64,000 bases of DNA from Collimonas sp. OK412 (GCF_900112135.1 NZ_FOLC01000026.1:1-64000), one strand, 5' to 3'; positions 26,001-37,490 are shown, counted from the stretch's first letter. Notes: a model not told the origin generated them from the sequence alone. Made by a program: numbers and translations.

Positions 26001-26767
26001 AGCTTGGTGCTCTGGATCGCTAGCGGCAGCGCCACCGGAGAAAACGCCACGAAGCTGGCGACATCGAGCTGGTCGATATCGATCGCCAGCGAGGTTTCCA
26101 GGCTGCCTGCGAATGGCTTGCTGCGGCCGCTCAGGTCGAACGGCGTACCGTTGACTTTGGCCGACAGGTGCGGCTGCACAAAGGTGTCGACCTTGCTCGG
26201 GAAGTTCGAGACATAGGGCACGCCGATGTTGAGCGCCTGGATGTCGACCAGCTTGTTGGTTACCTTGTCGTCGAACTTGATGCTGCCGTTTTCGAGCTGG
26301 ATGTTGGACACCGAAAACAGGGTCGGCTTGTCGCTCTTCGGCATCGCCAGGATACGGTCGATGATGTCGGAGAAATTGTAGCGGCCGATGCCGTCGGCGC
26401 TGGTGCGCACGACATGCAGGCTGGGATCGACCAGCTTGGCTTCATTGAGCACCGGCGCCAGCCGGAACAGCGAGGCTGACGAGGCATTGACCAGCAGCGT
26501 TTTTGCCGAGAATGCGGCGGTAGTCTTGTCTTGCTCGTAGAGCGTGAAATCAGATACCGTCAGCGCCAGGTTGAAAGGGTTGAAGGCGACCTTGCCGACC
26601 GTTGCCTTGCGCCCGAGCTGGGCTTCGATCTGTTGTTCGACCAGGTGCTTGGCGACAGGCGGCACCGCCAGCCAGCTGATCAGCGCCAGCACCAGCAGCA
26701 CGATGACTGTGATGCCGGTCCAGCGCATTGCGCGCGGCAGCCAGGAAGGACGAGGGATATTTGCCAT
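23087..26767 (-). CDS. Very large AsmA-like DUF748 family protein
   Basis: The 1226-residue protein has an N-terminal inner-membrane anchor at about residues 15-38 (WTGITVIVLLVLALISWLAV) and a long beta-rich periplasmic region. Typical AsmA/DUF748 elements are QIEAQLGRKATVGKVAFNPF just after the anchor and YAAKYAGYAIEKGKLSMDVSYHIEN (both in part) near residue 925. The C-terminal 180 residues have an OmpA-like flavour (FAPGSATLTAATQSKLDTLAKAL). AsmA-like repeating beta-groove proteins are thought to bridge the envelope and move phospholipids to the outer membrane; that role here is inferred from family. It stands alone, convergent with the kinase, 60 bases downstream of the gph start region on the same strand. 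Confidence 0.88.
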   Translation of the reverse strand: MANIPRPSWLPRAMRWTGITVIVLLVLALISWLAVPPVAKHLVEQQIEAQLGRKATVGKVAFNPFNLALTVSDFTLYEQDKTTAAFSAKTLLVNASSASLFRLAPVLNEAKLVDPSLHVVRTSADGIGRYNFSDIIDRILAMPKSDKPTLFSVSNIQLENGSIKFDDKVTNKLVDIQALNIGVPYVSNFPSKVDTFVQPHLSAKVNGTPFDLSGRSKPFAGSLETSLAIDIDQLDVASFVAFSPVALPLAIQSTKLSTKLDLTFVRNKDKPEVLLSGAIKLADVALADKNAAPLLKAQAINAQINKLNVLTGAAALDQIDIQQPEVWVNLNANGSLNWAALSTPAAKQEITKDAAKDAPKKPAGPAPQMTLAKLSIHDGTVNWLDAANASPALNLQVKNVALDASRLSLAADAKPATVTLSSGTENDQRIQFIGQITPAKGIVAGKASINALSLAPYQPYVNRSLAAVLSGQLSLSTLLAIDGSRIRLHQLGIDVDDLKVAAKTSAGGSIGAKKISLENASVDTEAHIFNADALHLAGIQGDVRRDAQGKLNLQQFIANTGGASKAAPAAPAKQSGPDWVATLGKFAISDSSLAYQDDAVKPAVKLRADGLNLSAENISSKLDKPIKVSLRTQLNKTGKLSADGSVAAQMKSIALDLDAQNLPVAAFQPYFTDYVNVNLTSGQASTKGKLSLTPPSARQELATSYNGNLRLANFRVLDKETSADFLKWKLLDVSGINANIGGPRQNVTLAKIALTDFYARIILSESAKLNLQDIVVSKNAPAGAPAPSLTSAEAGEGMGQGTQKVTKSTAEGKVTVAPIAAAPPKENAPVIKIGQVVIKGGNINYTDNFVKPNYTANMTGMNGTVGAIASDKPAPAPIDLNGKIDNDAPVAISGSLNPLFKPMFLDIKASANGVELPRLTPYAAKYAGYAIEKGKLSMDVSYHIENDKLVAQNNVRIDQLTFGNKIDSPTATKLPVLLAVALLKDRNGQININLPISGTLSDPEFSIGGIIVRIFINLIVKAVTSPFALISSAFGGAGGDDLGYAEFAPGSATLTAATQSKLDTLAKALTDRPALKLDLIGRVDPKSDTDGVRQQILNRKLKALKLKDSVDGSDDTQSDDVALTDADKEKYMGKVYGSEKFDKPRNVIGLSKSLPTAEMEKLIVANTAVTQDALSALATRRAEAVRKYLETKGQIPLERIFLIAPKLTADGIKDKGQPNRVDFALK

Positions 26768-26831
26768 TTTTATTCCTTATGGGCAAGCATGTCCACAATA
26801 TACCGCCAGACAGTATTGCCCGCTGATTAAT

Positions 26832-27506
26832 TCAATTCTTCGAGACCGCTTGCGGCAGCAAAGCCAGCAATTGATGGGGAGCATCGATCAGGGCGTCCGC
26901 ATCCCAGGATTCCGGTGCGCTCTCGCCGCAATAACCCCAGGCCGCCGCAACGGTCACCATGCCGGCTGCGTGGCCGGCCTGGATATCGCGCAGGTCGTCG
27001 CCGACATACCAGCATTCCTGCGGCTGCAGCTTGAGGCGCCGGGCGGCTTCCAGCAGCGGTTCCGGATGGGGTTTTGCGTGGGCGGTAGTGTCGCCGGAAA
27101 TGACGCAATCCGCATCGGCCAGGCCGATCTGGAAAACCAGGGGATCGGTAAACCTGGCGGCCTTGTTGGTGACTACGCCCCAGCCCAGGCGGCGCTGGCG
27201 CAGGTCGTTGAGCAAGGCAGGTATGCCGTCGAACAAGGTGCTGTCGACCGCCAGTGCGGCGGCGTAGTGGTCGAGGAAACCGACCCGCAGTTCTTCATAG
27301 TCGGGATCGCCCGGCTTCAGGCCGAAGGCGGCGCCTATCATGCCGCGCGCGCCGGCCGAGGTATGCGGCCGGAGTTGTTCGTATGGGGTGCTGCTCAAGC
27401 CGCGGTCGCGGCGCAATCGGTTCAGTGCGGCAGCCAGGTCCGGAGCAGTGTCGGCAAGCGTACCGTCAAGATCAAACAGGATGGCGCGCGGCATTGGCAA
27501 GGGCAT
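26832..27506 (-). CDS. gph: Phosphoglycolate phosphatase
   Basis: The 224-residue HAD-family hydrolase has motif I DLDGTLADT near residues 11-19 (nucleophile and acid/base aspartates), motif II VVTNKAA, a conserved lysine in KPHPEPLLEAA and motif IV YVGDDLRDIQAGHAAGM. It dephosphorylates 2-phosphoglycolate arising from DNA repair or metabolism. Its place directly after ubiG is the common betaproteobacterial arrangement. The ATG at 27506 has an AGGAA ribosome-binding site; MPRAIL four codons in is an alternative. A strong hairpin in the 64-base gap to ubiG may reduce readthrough. Confidence 0.92.
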   Translation of the reverse strand: MPLPMPRAILFDLDGTLADTAPDLAAALNRLRRDRGLSSTPYEQLRPHTSAGARGMIGAAFGLKPGDPDYEELRVGFLDHYAAALAVDSTLFDGIPALLNDLRQRRLGWGVVTNKAARFTDPLVFQIGLADADCVISGDTTAHAKPHPEPLLEAARRLKLQPQECWYVGDDLRDIQAGHAAGMVTVAAAWGYCGESAPESWDADALIDAPHQLLALLPQAVSKN

Positions 27507-27532
27507 GGGTGGTTCCTAAAGTACGAGAAAAC

Positions 27533-27562
27533 GGCCGGCGCTGATCGAGTACAGCGCCGGCC
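27533..27562 (-). terminator. Strong GC-rich hairpin between ubiG and gph
   Basis: GGCCGGCGCTG and CAGCGCCGGCC form a perfect 11-bp stem with an 8-base loop. On the minus strand it is followed by GTTTTCTC, a weak U-tract. It lies 8 bases after the ubiG stop and 27 before the gph start, so it is either an attenuator or an mRNA-stabilising hairpin. Confidence 0.5.
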
Positions 27563-27570
27563 CGAAGCAA

Positions 27571-28266
27571 TTAGCCTGGCCGGGTGCAAGCCATCAGGTA
27601 GTTGACGCTGGTGTCCTGGTTGAGCGAATAGATCCGGGTCAGCGGGTTGTAGCTCATGCCGCGCATGACATCCACCGCCAGTCCGGCGTTGCGGACGAAC
27701 TGCGCCAGTTCGGCCGGCGTGATGAACTTGGCGTAGTCGTGCGTGCCTTTGGGCAACATGCGCAGCAGGTATTCGGCCGCCAGCACCGCTTGCAGGTAGG
27801 CTTTCAGGTTGCGGTTCAAGGTGGAGAAAAACACTTGCCCGCCAGGTTTCACCAGCGTGGCGCAGGCGCGCACGATGGACGCCGGATCGGGTACGTGCTC
27901 CAGCATTTCCATGCAGGTCACCACATCGAATTGCCCGGCTTCGCGGCTGGCCATCTCTTCAGCGGCGATTTTCTCGTAACGCACCTGGATGCCCGATTCC
28001 AGGCTGTGCAGGTCGGCGACCTTCAGGGCTTTGTCGGACAGGTCGATGCCGGTGACGGTAGCGCCTTTGCGCGCCATGGATTCGGCCAGGATGCCGCCGC
28101 CGCAGCCGATATCCAGCACGTTCTTGCCGGCCAGCGCGGCGCGCGAGTTGATCCACTCCAGGCGCAAGGGATTGATTTCATGCAGAGGGCGGAATTCCGA
28201 TTCCGGATCCCACCAACGGTGCGCCAGGTCGCTGAATTTCTTGAGTTCTGATGGGTCTGCGTTCAT
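27571..28266 (-). CDS. ubiG: Ubiquinone biosynthesis O-methyltransferase
   Basis: The SAM-dependent methyltransferase has SAM motif [17 protein letters not shown] near residue 50, the acidic D of GIDLSD, and the family N-terminus [26 protein letters not shown] (in part). It performs the two O-methylation steps of ubiquinone synthesis at the membrane face. From [11 protein letters not shown] it has 231 residues, normal for UbiG. Upstream ATGs at 28278 (MIQPMNAD) and 28323 are possible but add non-conserved residues, and none has a clear ribosome-binding site. Confidence 0.93.
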   Translation of the reverse strand: MNADPSELKKFSDLAHRWWDPESEFRPLHEINPLRLEWINSRAALAGKNVLDIGCGGGILAESMARKGATVTGIDLSDKALKVADLHSLESGIQVRYEKIAAEEMASREAGQFDVVTCMEMLEHVPDPASIVRACATLVKPGGQVFFSTLNRNLKAYLQAVLAAEYLLRMLPKGTHDYAKFITPAELAQFVRNAGLAVDVMRGMSYNPLTRIYSLNQDTSVNYLMACTRPG

Positions 28267-28374
28267 AGGTTGAATCATAGCTGGAAGTACAGCGTTGCGG
28301 TTTGTTGTCTGATTAAAAACCATCGCCGAAAGTTTCCGGACTGGTCCTTGGCGATGGTTTTTTGTACGAAAAAA

Positions 28375-28394
28375 AACCCCGCCGAGGCGGGGTT
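28375..28394 (-). terminator. Terminator of the OmpA gene
   Basis: AACCCCGCC and GGCGGGGTT form a 9-bp stem with a minimal GA-containing loop. On the minus strand it is followed by a run of T residues (complement of the A-run at 28368-28376). It lies 35 bases beyond the stop of ompA. A second, longer imperfect hairpin (28315-28363) follows and may reinforce it. Confidence 0.88.
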
Positions 28395-28429
28395 CTTTGA
28401 TCGAGGTTTAGTCGACGAGGTTGGGTCGA

Positions 28430-29062
28430 TTACTTGCTTGTACCAACAACTTCGATTTCAACGCGACGGTTTTTAGCGCGGCCAGCAGCGGTCTTGTTAT
28501 CAGCGACCGGTTGCGACTTGCCCTTGCCTTCGGTGTAAACACGGTTAGCTTCGATACCCTTGTGTACCAGGTATGCCTTGACAGCTTCAGCGCGGCGGAC
28601 CGACAGTTTTTGGTTGTAAGCAACAGAACCGACCGAGTCAGTGTGACCAACAGCGATGATGACTTCCAGGTTGATTGCGCCCAGTTTCGATGTCAGGTCA
28701 TCCAGTTTTGCTTTGCCTTCTGGCTTCAGGACAGCTTTGTCGAAGTCAAAGAATGCGTCAGCAGCAAAAGTAACCTTTTGCGAAACTGGTGCTGGAGCTG
28801 GGACGACTGGTGCTGGAGCTGGAGCAACTGGAGCTGGAGCAGCTTGAGCGATTTCGCCGTCGCAACCTGGAACCGAGTCAGCTGGTGTCCAGTAGCCGGT
28901 GTGCCAGCACAGACCGTACGGGTCACGTGCGATTACACCACGTGCATCTTGCACGTAAGCACTGTTAGGAGTGTTTGCCTGGATATCTTTGATTTCCTGC
29001 GCAGAGGCAGAGAGTGCGACGACTGCGGACGCAGCGAAGACGAGTTTTGCTAATTTATTCAT
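28430..29062 (-). CDS. ompA: OmpA family outer-membrane protein
   Basis: The 210-residue protein has a signal peptide (MNKLAKLVFAASAVVALSASA) and a short N-terminal part with two cysteines (GLCWHTGYW and PGCDGEIA). An Ala-Pro-rich hinge follows at about residues 72-95, then an OmpA-like peptidoglycan-binding domain (FDFDKAVLKPEGKAKLDDL, then HTDSVGSVAYNQKLSVRRAEAV with the conserved Asp and Arg). It has no eight-stranded barrel, so it is a small periplasmic or lipid-free OmpA-type protein linking the envelope to the cell wall. A very good ribosome-binding site (GAGAGGAGAAAC) and its own terminator suggest high expression. A paralogue follows upstream on the same strand. Confidence 0.92.
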   Translation of the reverse strand: MNKLAKLVFAASAVVALSASAQEIKDIQANTPNSAYVQDARGVIARDPYGLCWHTGYWTPADSVPGCDGEIAQAAPAPVAPAPAPVVPAPAPVSQKVTFAADAFFDFDKAVLKPEGKAKLDDLTSKLGAINLEVIIAVGHTDSVGSVAYNQKLSVRRAEAVKAYLVHKGIEANRVYTEGKGKSQPVADNKTAAGRAKNRRVEIEVVGTSK

Positions 29063-29341
29063 GTTTCTCCTCTCGGTTGAGATATCCGCAGATTAACTGC
29101 GCAACTAATATACGACATCAAAAATTGGATAGTACCACGTGGTTCAGGCCGTTACATGTGGGATTGACCACACGCAATGAACTTGACCACCATTCTGCCA
29201 CAGGCTGCAAGCGCTAGCGAAGGATGCCAAATGATCCAGCCCACGTTTTGCCTGCTTCGTTGTTTTCATACAACATAACACTATGAAAACATCACCACGG
29301 GCGTCATCTTACATCGGCGCAACAGAACTATCTATTTTATT

Positions 29342-30028
29342 TTAATTCGATTGCATTTTTATTACGACTCTGCGGTTAGGGTTTAGGCAATTGACAAGTT
29401 TTTTGCGGCTCAGTTTATTGCTGCATTGCAATATCGGATCCGATGCGCCGGCGCCGGCAATCTCTATTTTGCTGGTCACGCCTTTGCTCTTTAAATAGCT
29501 GGCGACGTTGGCGGCGCGTTGCATCGATAGCTTCCGGTTATATTTCTCTGAGCCGAGGCGGTCGGTATGGCCGGTAACCAATATCAGGTCGGCGCTGCCG
29601 CAGTTTGTCAGTTCGGTAATTACTTGCTGGTCGATGCGCTGCTTGGCGGCATTGGTCAGCATTGCCTTGCCGAAACCAAAAGTCTGGTCGCTCGCCAGCG
29701 TCACGCTGGCATTGCATCGCGCGGTCACGGCAGCAGGAGCGATTTCATTGCTGGCGATCATCGGATCGGCGACCAGGGCAGGCGCACTGGCCTTCATGAC
29801 CGGCGCCACCAGGGCGCCGTCGCAACCGGTGATCGCGTCATTCTGGTCCCAGTAGCCGGAGCGCCAGCACAAACCATCCTGGCTGCGCACGACCGGACCG
29901 CGTCCGTCCTGCAGATAAGCGCTGTTTTCAGGAGCAGCCTGAGCCGGGGCGGTCTGGGCGAAGCCGGGATTGGCTGCGAAGCCGGAAGCCGAGCCTATTA
30001 ATAGACTCAGCACGATGGTATGGCGCAT
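29342..30028 (-). CDS. OmpA family protein, divergent paralogue
   Basis: The 228-residue protein has the same plan as the neighbouring OmpA: a signal peptide to about residue 24, the shared segment SAYLQDGRGPVVRSQDGLCW with GYWDQNDAITGCDGAL, a linker without the Ala-Pro hinge, and an OmpA C-terminal domain (TFGFGKAMLTNAAKQRIDQQ, then HTDRLGSEKYNRKLSMQRAANV). It differs by three extra cysteines in the C-terminal domain (ARCNAS, LTNCGSAD and the LQCSNKL/VNCLNP pair), which could form disulfides. It lies 279 bases upstream of ompA and is probably transcribed separately. It looks like an old duplication that has acquired its own role. Confidence 0.85.
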   Translation of the reverse strand: MRHTIVLSLLIGSASGFAANPGFAQTAPAQAAPENSAYLQDGRGPVVRSQDGLCWRSGYWDQNDAITGCDGALVAPVMKASAPALVADPMIASNEIAPAAVTARCNASVTLASDQTFGFGKAMLTNAAKQRIDQQVITELTNCGSADLILVTGHTDRLGSEKYNRKLSMQRAANVASYLKSKGVTSKIEIAGAGASDPILQCSNKLSRKKLVNCLNPNRRVVIKMQSN

Positions 30029-30329
30029 AAATTGTTTCCTGAAAGAAATGTCGAGGCGGGACTATATTCAAAATCGCCTGATTGCCGGGCAAGGCGGCAT
30101 TTAAACATATTTTTTCCGGCGGCCAGATTTTCTGCCGCGCCGCCCAGGATCTTGCGCGCTCCCTGAAAAGCCTGAACCGGCCGCCCCGCGTGCTAAAATC
30201 ATACGTCTTATTACCAGCGTTCCTGGCAGCATGCGGCCTTGCGCCGCGATTGCCGTCCTGAATGCCGGTTTATATCGGATATAGATATCTGTGATCGATC
30301 AACCCAAGTAAAGACTCGCCGACTCGCTA
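30029..30329. promoter_or_regulatory. Divergent intergenic region between the OmpA paralogue and gyrA
   Basis: These 300 bases must hold promoters for both divergent genes. A GC-rich patch at 30120-30185 and an AT-rich patch around 30195-30215 (AAAATCATACGTCTTATTA) are seen, but no promoter pair stands out clearly enough to place. Confidence 0.4.
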
Positions 30330-33005
<2,676 letters not shown>

Positions 33006-33014
33006 AGACAGCAC

Positions 33015-33041
33015 CGCGCCCCGGCCCGCAGCCGGGGCGCG
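33015..33041 (+). terminator. GC-rich hairpin after gyrA
   Basis: CGCGCCCCGGC and GCCGGGGCGCG form a perfect 11-bp stem around CCGCA, ten bases after the gyrA stop. The following sequence (CATGGTTTGGATTT) is only weakly T-rich, so termination may be partial. Confidence 0.55.
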
Positions 33042-33137
33042 CATGGTTTGGATTTGAATATTTGTAGCAGTAGCAGCACAGTAACGCCATCTGTTGGTTC
33101 GTAGTCAATCTCGGTTTTTTATCTGACGCTATTCATC

Positions 33138-34244
33138 ATGCCTATCTATAATTTTTCTGCTGGCCCCGCTGTGTTACCGAAAGAGGTGCTGCAGCAAGCT
33201 GCCGCCGAAATGCTGGACTGGCAGGGCAGCGGCATGTCCGTGATGGAAATGAGCCATCGCGGCAAAGAATTCATGTCTATCCTGGCGGCGGCGCAGCACG
33301 ATTTCCGTGAGCTGCTTGCCGTGCCGGACAATTACAAGCTGCTGTTCATGCAGGGCGGAGCGATTGCCGAGAACGCGATCGTGCCGCTCAACCTGCTGGG
33401 CCGCGACGGCCGTGCCCAGCCGGCCACCAGCGATTACATCAATACCGGTTCCTGGTCGACCAAGTCGCTGAAGGAAGCGCGGCGCTATGGCAACGTCAAC
33501 GTCGCCGCCTCTTCCGAAGATAGCCATTTCGCGCAGATACCTGAGCGCGACAGCTGGCGGCTGTCCAAAGATCCGGCCTACGTCCATATCTGCACCAATG
33601 AAACCATTGACGGCGTTGAATATCAATTCACGCCCGATATCGCTGCTGAAACCAATAACGCGCCGTTGGTAGCCGACATGTCGTCGCACATCTTGTCGCG
33701 TGTGGTGGATGTTTCCAAATACGGCGTGATCTACGGCGGCGCGCAAAAGAATATCGGGCCAGCCGGGCTGACCCTGGTAGTGGTGCGCGAAGATTTGCTT
33801 GGCCATGCCTTGCCGGTTTGTCCTTCCGCGTTCAACTGGAAAATCGTGGCCGACAACGATTCCATGTACAACACGCCGCCGACCTATGCGATTTATATCG
33901 CCGGGCTGGTGTTCCAGTGGCTCAAGAAGCAGGGCGGCGTGGCTGCGATGGAACAGCGCAATATCGCCAAGGCAGCGCTGTTGTATGACTACCTGGACTC
34001 GACCGGTTTCTATCGGACCAAGATCGCCAGCAACTGCCGCTCGCGCATGAACGTGCCTTTTTTCCTTGCGGATGAAACGCTGAACGACGCTTTCCTGGCC
34101 GGCGCCAAAGAGATCGGCTTGCTGCAGTTGAAGGGACATAAGTCGGTTGGCGGCATGCGTGCGTCGATCTACAACGCGATGCCCCTGGCTGGCGTGCAAG
34201 CGCTGGTGGCCTACATGAAAGAATTCGAAAAGCAGCACGGTTAG
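33138..34244 (+). CDS. serC: Phosphoserine aminotransferase
   Basis: The 368-residue PLP enzyme converts 3-phosphohydroxypyruvate and glutamate to phosphoserine in serine synthesis, and serves pyridoxal phosphate synthesis. The start is [14 protein letters not shown], the Schiff-base lysine is Lys204 in [11 protein letters not shown], and the phosphate-binding segments MQGGAIAEN and [11 protein letters not shown] are present. The C-terminus has the usual [12 protein letters not shown]. It begins the serC-pheA-hisC-tyrA-aroA run; the gap to pheA is 66 bases, so co-transcription is likely. Confidence 0.97.
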   Translation: MPIYNFSAGPAVLPKEVLQQAAAEMLDWQGSGMSVMEMSHRGKEFMSILAAAQHDFRELLAVPDNYKLLFMQGGAIAENAIVPLNLLGRDGRAQPATSDYINTGSWSTKSLKEARRYGNVNVAASSEDSHFAQIPERDSWRLSKDPAYVHICTNETIDGVEYQFTPDIAAETNNAPLVADMSSHILSRVVDVSKYGVIYGGAQKNIGPAGLTLVVVREDLLGHALPVCPSAFNWKIVADNDSMYNTPPTYAIYIAGLVFQWLKKQGGVAAMEQRNIAKAALLYDYLDSTGFYRTKIASNCRSRMNVPFFLADETLNDAFLAGAKEIGLLQLKGHKSVGGMRASIYNAMPLAGVQALVAYMKEFEKQHG

Positions 34245-34310
34245 CCCGTTGCCGACCACAGCTTGTTTTGATGACCTGCTTAGCCAAGCAACAGAACCAA
34301 AGATAGAAAT

Positions 34311-35384
34311 ATGAGCGAAGACAAACTCCTCCCGCTGCGTCAGCAGATCGATGCGATCGATGCCGAAATCCTGGCCTTGCTGAATCGCCGTGCCCAGATT
34401 GCGCAAGAAGTCGGCCACGTCAAGGCCGAGACCAATGCGCCGGTGTTCCGCCCTGAGCGCGAGGCGCAAGTCTTGCAAAAAGTCGCCGAGCGCAATCCCG
34501 GCCCGCTGCAGGGCAGCGATGTGCAAACCATTTTCCGCGAAGTGATGTCGGCCTGCCGCGCCTTGGAAAAACGCGTCACGGTTGCCTACCTGGGGCCGGC
34601 CGGCACGTTTAGCGAGCAGGCGGTGTACCAGCAGTTCGGCCACGCAGTGGAAGGCCTGGCCTGCGTGTCGATCGACGAAGTGTTCCGTGCGGCCGAAGCC
34701 GGCACAGCGGATTTCGGCGTGGTGCCTATCGAGAATTCATCCGAGGGCGTGATCAACCGCACCCTTGATTTGCTGTTGCAGACCACGCTCAGCATCAGTG
34801 GCGAAGTGTCGATCCCGGTCCATCACAGCTTGATGAGCAAAGCCGGCACAATGGATGGCGTGGCCCGCATTTGCGCGCATTCGCAGGCGCTGGCGCAATG
34901 CAATGCCTGGCTCAACCAGCACTATCCGAATATCGAACGGCAGGCGGTTGCGTCCAATGCCGAGGCGGCGCGCATGGCCAGTGAAAACGCCACGGTGGCG
35001 GGAATTGCCGGTGAGATCGCTGCGCAAAAATACGATCTGCAAATCGTCAGTGCCCACATCCAGGATGATCCGCACAACCGCACCCGCTTCGCTGTGGTCG
35101 GCCGCCTGAAAAACGGCGCCAGCGGCAAAGACCAGACGTCGCTGGTGCTGTCGGTGGCGAACAAGGCCGGCGCCGTTTACAAGTTGCTGGCGCCGCTCGC
35201 CAAGCACGGCGTTTCGATGACGCGCTTCGAGTCGCGGCCGGCGCGCATGGGCGCATGGGAATATTATTTCTATGTCGACGTCGAGGGACATGCGGGAGAC
35301 GACAAGGTAGCCAAGGCGCTGGCGGAGTTGCAGCAAAACGCCGCGTTCTACAAGCTGCTGGGATCGTATCCGCGCAGTTTCTGA
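34311..35384 (+). CDS. pheA: Bifunctional chorismate mutase / prephenate dehydratase (P-protein)
   Basis: The 357-residue enzyme has three parts. These are an AroQ-type chorismate mutase at residues 1-90 (LRQQIDAIDAEILALLNRRA), a prephenate dehydratase at about 92-270 (VAYLGPAGTFSEQAVYQQFG, with the catalytic Thr-rich and ENSSEGVINRTLDLL segments) and an ACT domain at about 280-357. The ACT part has the ESRPAR motif that binds phenylalanine for feedback inhibition. It makes phenylpyruvate from chorismate. Genes for the following transamination and the tyrosine branch come next. Confidence 0.97.
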   Translation: MSEDKLLPLRQQIDAIDAEILALLNRRAQIAQEVGHVKAETNAPVFRPEREAQVLQKVAERNPGPLQGSDVQTIFREVMSACRALEKRVTVAYLGPAGTFSEQAVYQQFGHAVEGLACVSIDEVFRAAEAGTADFGVVPIENSSEGVINRTLDLLLQTTLSISGEVSIPVHHSLMSKAGTMDGVARICAHSQALAQCNAWLNQHYPNIERQAVASNAEAARMASENATVAGIAGEIAAQKYDLQIVSAHIQDDPHNRTRFAVVGRLKNGASGKDQTSLVLSVANKAGAVYKLLAPLAKHGVSMTRFESRPARMGAWEYYFYVDVEGHAGDDKVAKALAELQQNAAFYKLLGSYPRSF

Positions 35385-35429
35385 GCAAGTAGCCGATAAG
35401 CAATCAATAACACATTTCGAAAGCAGACA

Positions 35430-36536
35430 ATGTCAATTAAATTTGGTCCAGAATATGTACGCGCTATCGCCCCGTACCAGGGCGGCAAGCCGATTGCCGA
35501 AGTCGCGCGCGAGTTTGGCCTGGACGAAGCCAAGATCATCAAGCTGGCCTCCAATGAAAATCCGCTGGGCATGCCGGAATCGGCCAAGGTTGCGATGCAA
35601 AAGGCAGTCGCCGATATCGGCCGTTACCCGGACGCCAACGGTTTCGACCTGAAAGCCGCGATCACCGCCAAATACGATGTGCCGGCGGAGTGGATTACGC
35701 TGGGCAACGGCAGCAACGATATCCTTGAACTGGCTACCCACGCTTTCGTGCAGGCGGGCCAAGCCGCGATGTATGCGGAATATTCTTTTGTGGTGTACGC
35801 CCTGGCGACCCAGGCCGTGGGCGCGCGCGCCATCGTGGTCAAGGCCAAGGACTACGGCCATGACCTCGACGCCATGGCTGCCGCCATTACCGATGATACC
35901 AAGCTGATCTTCATCGCCAATCCGAACAACCCGACCGGCAGTTTCGTCCCGGCCGCCGAACTCGAGGCTTTCCTGGCGCGCGTGCCGCCGCAAATCGTGG
36001 TGGTGCTGGATGAAGCCTACAACGAGTACCTGCCGCCGGAGCTGCAATACGAGTCGATCTCCTGGGTGCGCAAATATCCGAACCTGCTGGTCTCGCGCAC
36101 GATGTCGAAAGCCTATGGACTGGCCGGCTTGCGCATCGGCTTCGGCATCGCCCAGCCGGCGATAACCGACCTGCTGAACCGGATCCGCCAGCCGTTCAAC
36201 GTCAACTCGCTGGCGCAAGCCGCCGCGGTGGCGGCCTTGAACGACACCGCTTTCCTGCAGCGCAGCGCGCAGCTGAACCGCGACGGCTATCGCCAGCTGA
36301 CGCAGACCTTCGACGCACTGGGTTTGGAATACGTGCCGTCGTTCGGCAACTTCGTCATGGTCAAGGTAGGTGAAGACGAGGGCGCCGGCGCCCGTGTCAA
36401 CCTGGCGCTGCTGAAGCAGGGCATCATCGTGCGTCCGGTGGCCAACTATGGCTTGCCGCAGTGGCTGCGCGTCACGATCGGCTTGCCGGATGAAAACGCG
36501 GCGTTCATCGATGCGCTGAAAAAACTGCTGAGCTGA
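35430..36536 (+). CDS. hisC: Histidinol-phosphate / aromatic aminotransferase
   Basis: The 368-residue class I/II aminotransferase has the PLP lysine Lys227 in SRTMSKAYGLAGLRIG, NPNNPTGS in the substrate pocket, and VVLDEAYNEY with the PLP-binding Asp. By sequence it belongs to the HisC family. Because it lies between pheA and tyrA and not among histidine genes, it probably serves mainly as the aromatic aminotransferase for phenylpyruvate or prephenate, possibly as a second copy (hisC2). That functional shift is inferred from context. A 45-base gap separates it from pheA. Confidence 0.94.
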   Translation: MSIKFGPEYVRAIAPYQGGKPIAEVAREFGLDEAKIIKLASNENPLGMPESAKVAMQKAVADIGRYPDANGFDLKAAITAKYDVPAEWITLGNGSNDILELATHAFVQAGQAAMYAEYSFVVYALATQAVGARAIVVKAKDYGHDLDAMAAAITDDTKLIFIANPNNPTGSFVPAAELEAFLARVPPQIVVVLDEAYNEYLPPELQYESISWVRKYPNLLVSRTMSKAYGLAGLRIGFGIAQPAITDLLNRIRQPFNVNSLAQAAAVAALNDTAFLQRSAQLNRDGYRQLTQTFDALGLEYVPSFGNFVMVKVGEDEGAGARVNLALLKQGIIVRPVANYGLPQWLRVTIGLPDENAAFIDALKKLLS

Positions 36537-36584
36537 CATCGACGTTAACTTTAGCTTCGACTAATTTTTATTAAAGCATCATTC

Positions 36585-37490
36585 GTGTTCAAGAAAATCG
36601 CAATATTTGGTGTGGGGCTGATCGGCGGTTCATTTGCCCTGGCTTTGAAAAAAGCCGGCGCGGCGGAACAGGTGGTCGGGGCAGGCCGTCAGCTCGCGAC
36701 CTTGCAGCGCGCGCGCGAATTGGGAATCATCGATGTCATTGCCGCTTCTGCCGCCGACGCCGTTGCCGGCGCCGACCTGATCCTGATCGCGGCGCCGGTA
36801 GCGCAGACTGGCGCTATCCTCGCCAGCATCGAGCCGCATCTGCAGCCAGGCACTGTCGTTACCGACGCCGGCAGCACCAAGTCCGATGTGGTGCTGGCTG
36901 CGCGGACGGCGCTGGGCGGCAAGATTGCCCAGTTTGTGCCAGGGCATCCGATTGCCGGGCGCGAGCAGAATGGTCCTGAGGCAGCACTGGCCGAGCTGTA
37001 TGCCGGCAGAAAAGTGGTGCTGGCGCCGCTGCCGGAAAATGCCGAACAGGATGTGGCCAAGGTCGCCGCCGCGTGGCAACAGTGCGGCGCCTTGATTCAC
37101 CGCTTGTCGCCGCAACAGCACGACGCCATTTTTGCCGCGGTCAGCCATCTGCCGCATATGCTGGCGTATGCGCTGGTGGACGATATCGCCAACAAGCCGC
37201 ATGCGGCATCGCTGTTTCAATACGCGGCCAGCGGTTTTCGCGACTTCACTCGCATCGCCGGCTCGTCGCCGGAAATGTGGCGCGATATTTCACTGGCAAA
37301 CCAAGAGGCTTTGCTCGGCGAGCTGGATGCTTACCTGCTGCAATTGACCCGCTTGCGCGGCTTGCTGGCGGCCGGCGACGGCCCGGCGCTGGAAGCCGTC
37401 TACAGCAATGCGCAACAGGCAAGGCACAACTGGATCAGCGCCATAGAGGCGGCGGAACAACAGAATAAAGAAGGCGGCGCTTATGACTAA
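36585..37490 (+). CDS. tyrA: Prephenate dehydrogenase (TyrA family)
   Basis: The 301-residue NAD(P)-dependent enzyme has the Rossmann motif [18 protein letters not shown] at about residues 9-26, the catalytic-region [14 protein letters not shown] and the helical C-terminal domain [14 protein letters not shown]. It oxidatively decarboxylates prephenate or arogenate in tyrosine synthesis. It lacks a fused chorismate mutase, matching the fused enzyme being PheA. The start is GTG at 36585. The stop overlaps the aroA start by eight bases (ATGACTAA). Confidence 0.95.
   Translation: MFKKIAIFGVGLIGGSFALALKKAGAAEQVVGAGRQLATLQRARELGIIDVIAASAADAVAGADLILIAAPVAQTGAILASIEPHLQPGTVVTDAGSTKSDVVLAARTALGGKIAQFVPGHPIAGREQNGPEAALAELYAGRKVVLAPLPENAEQDVAKVAAAWQQCGALIHRLSPQQHDAIFAAVSHLPHMLAYALVDDIANKPHAASLFQYAASGFRDFTRIAGSSPEMWRDISLANQEALLGELDAYLLQLTRLRGLLAAGDGPALEAVYSNAQQARHNWISAIEAAEQQNKEGGAYD

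Noticed and set aside
23000-26800. Long plus-strand frames opposite the DUF748 gene (for example 22988-24697)
   Set aside because: They are high-GC shadow frames with no motifs; the minus-strand protein has a membrane anchor and family segments.
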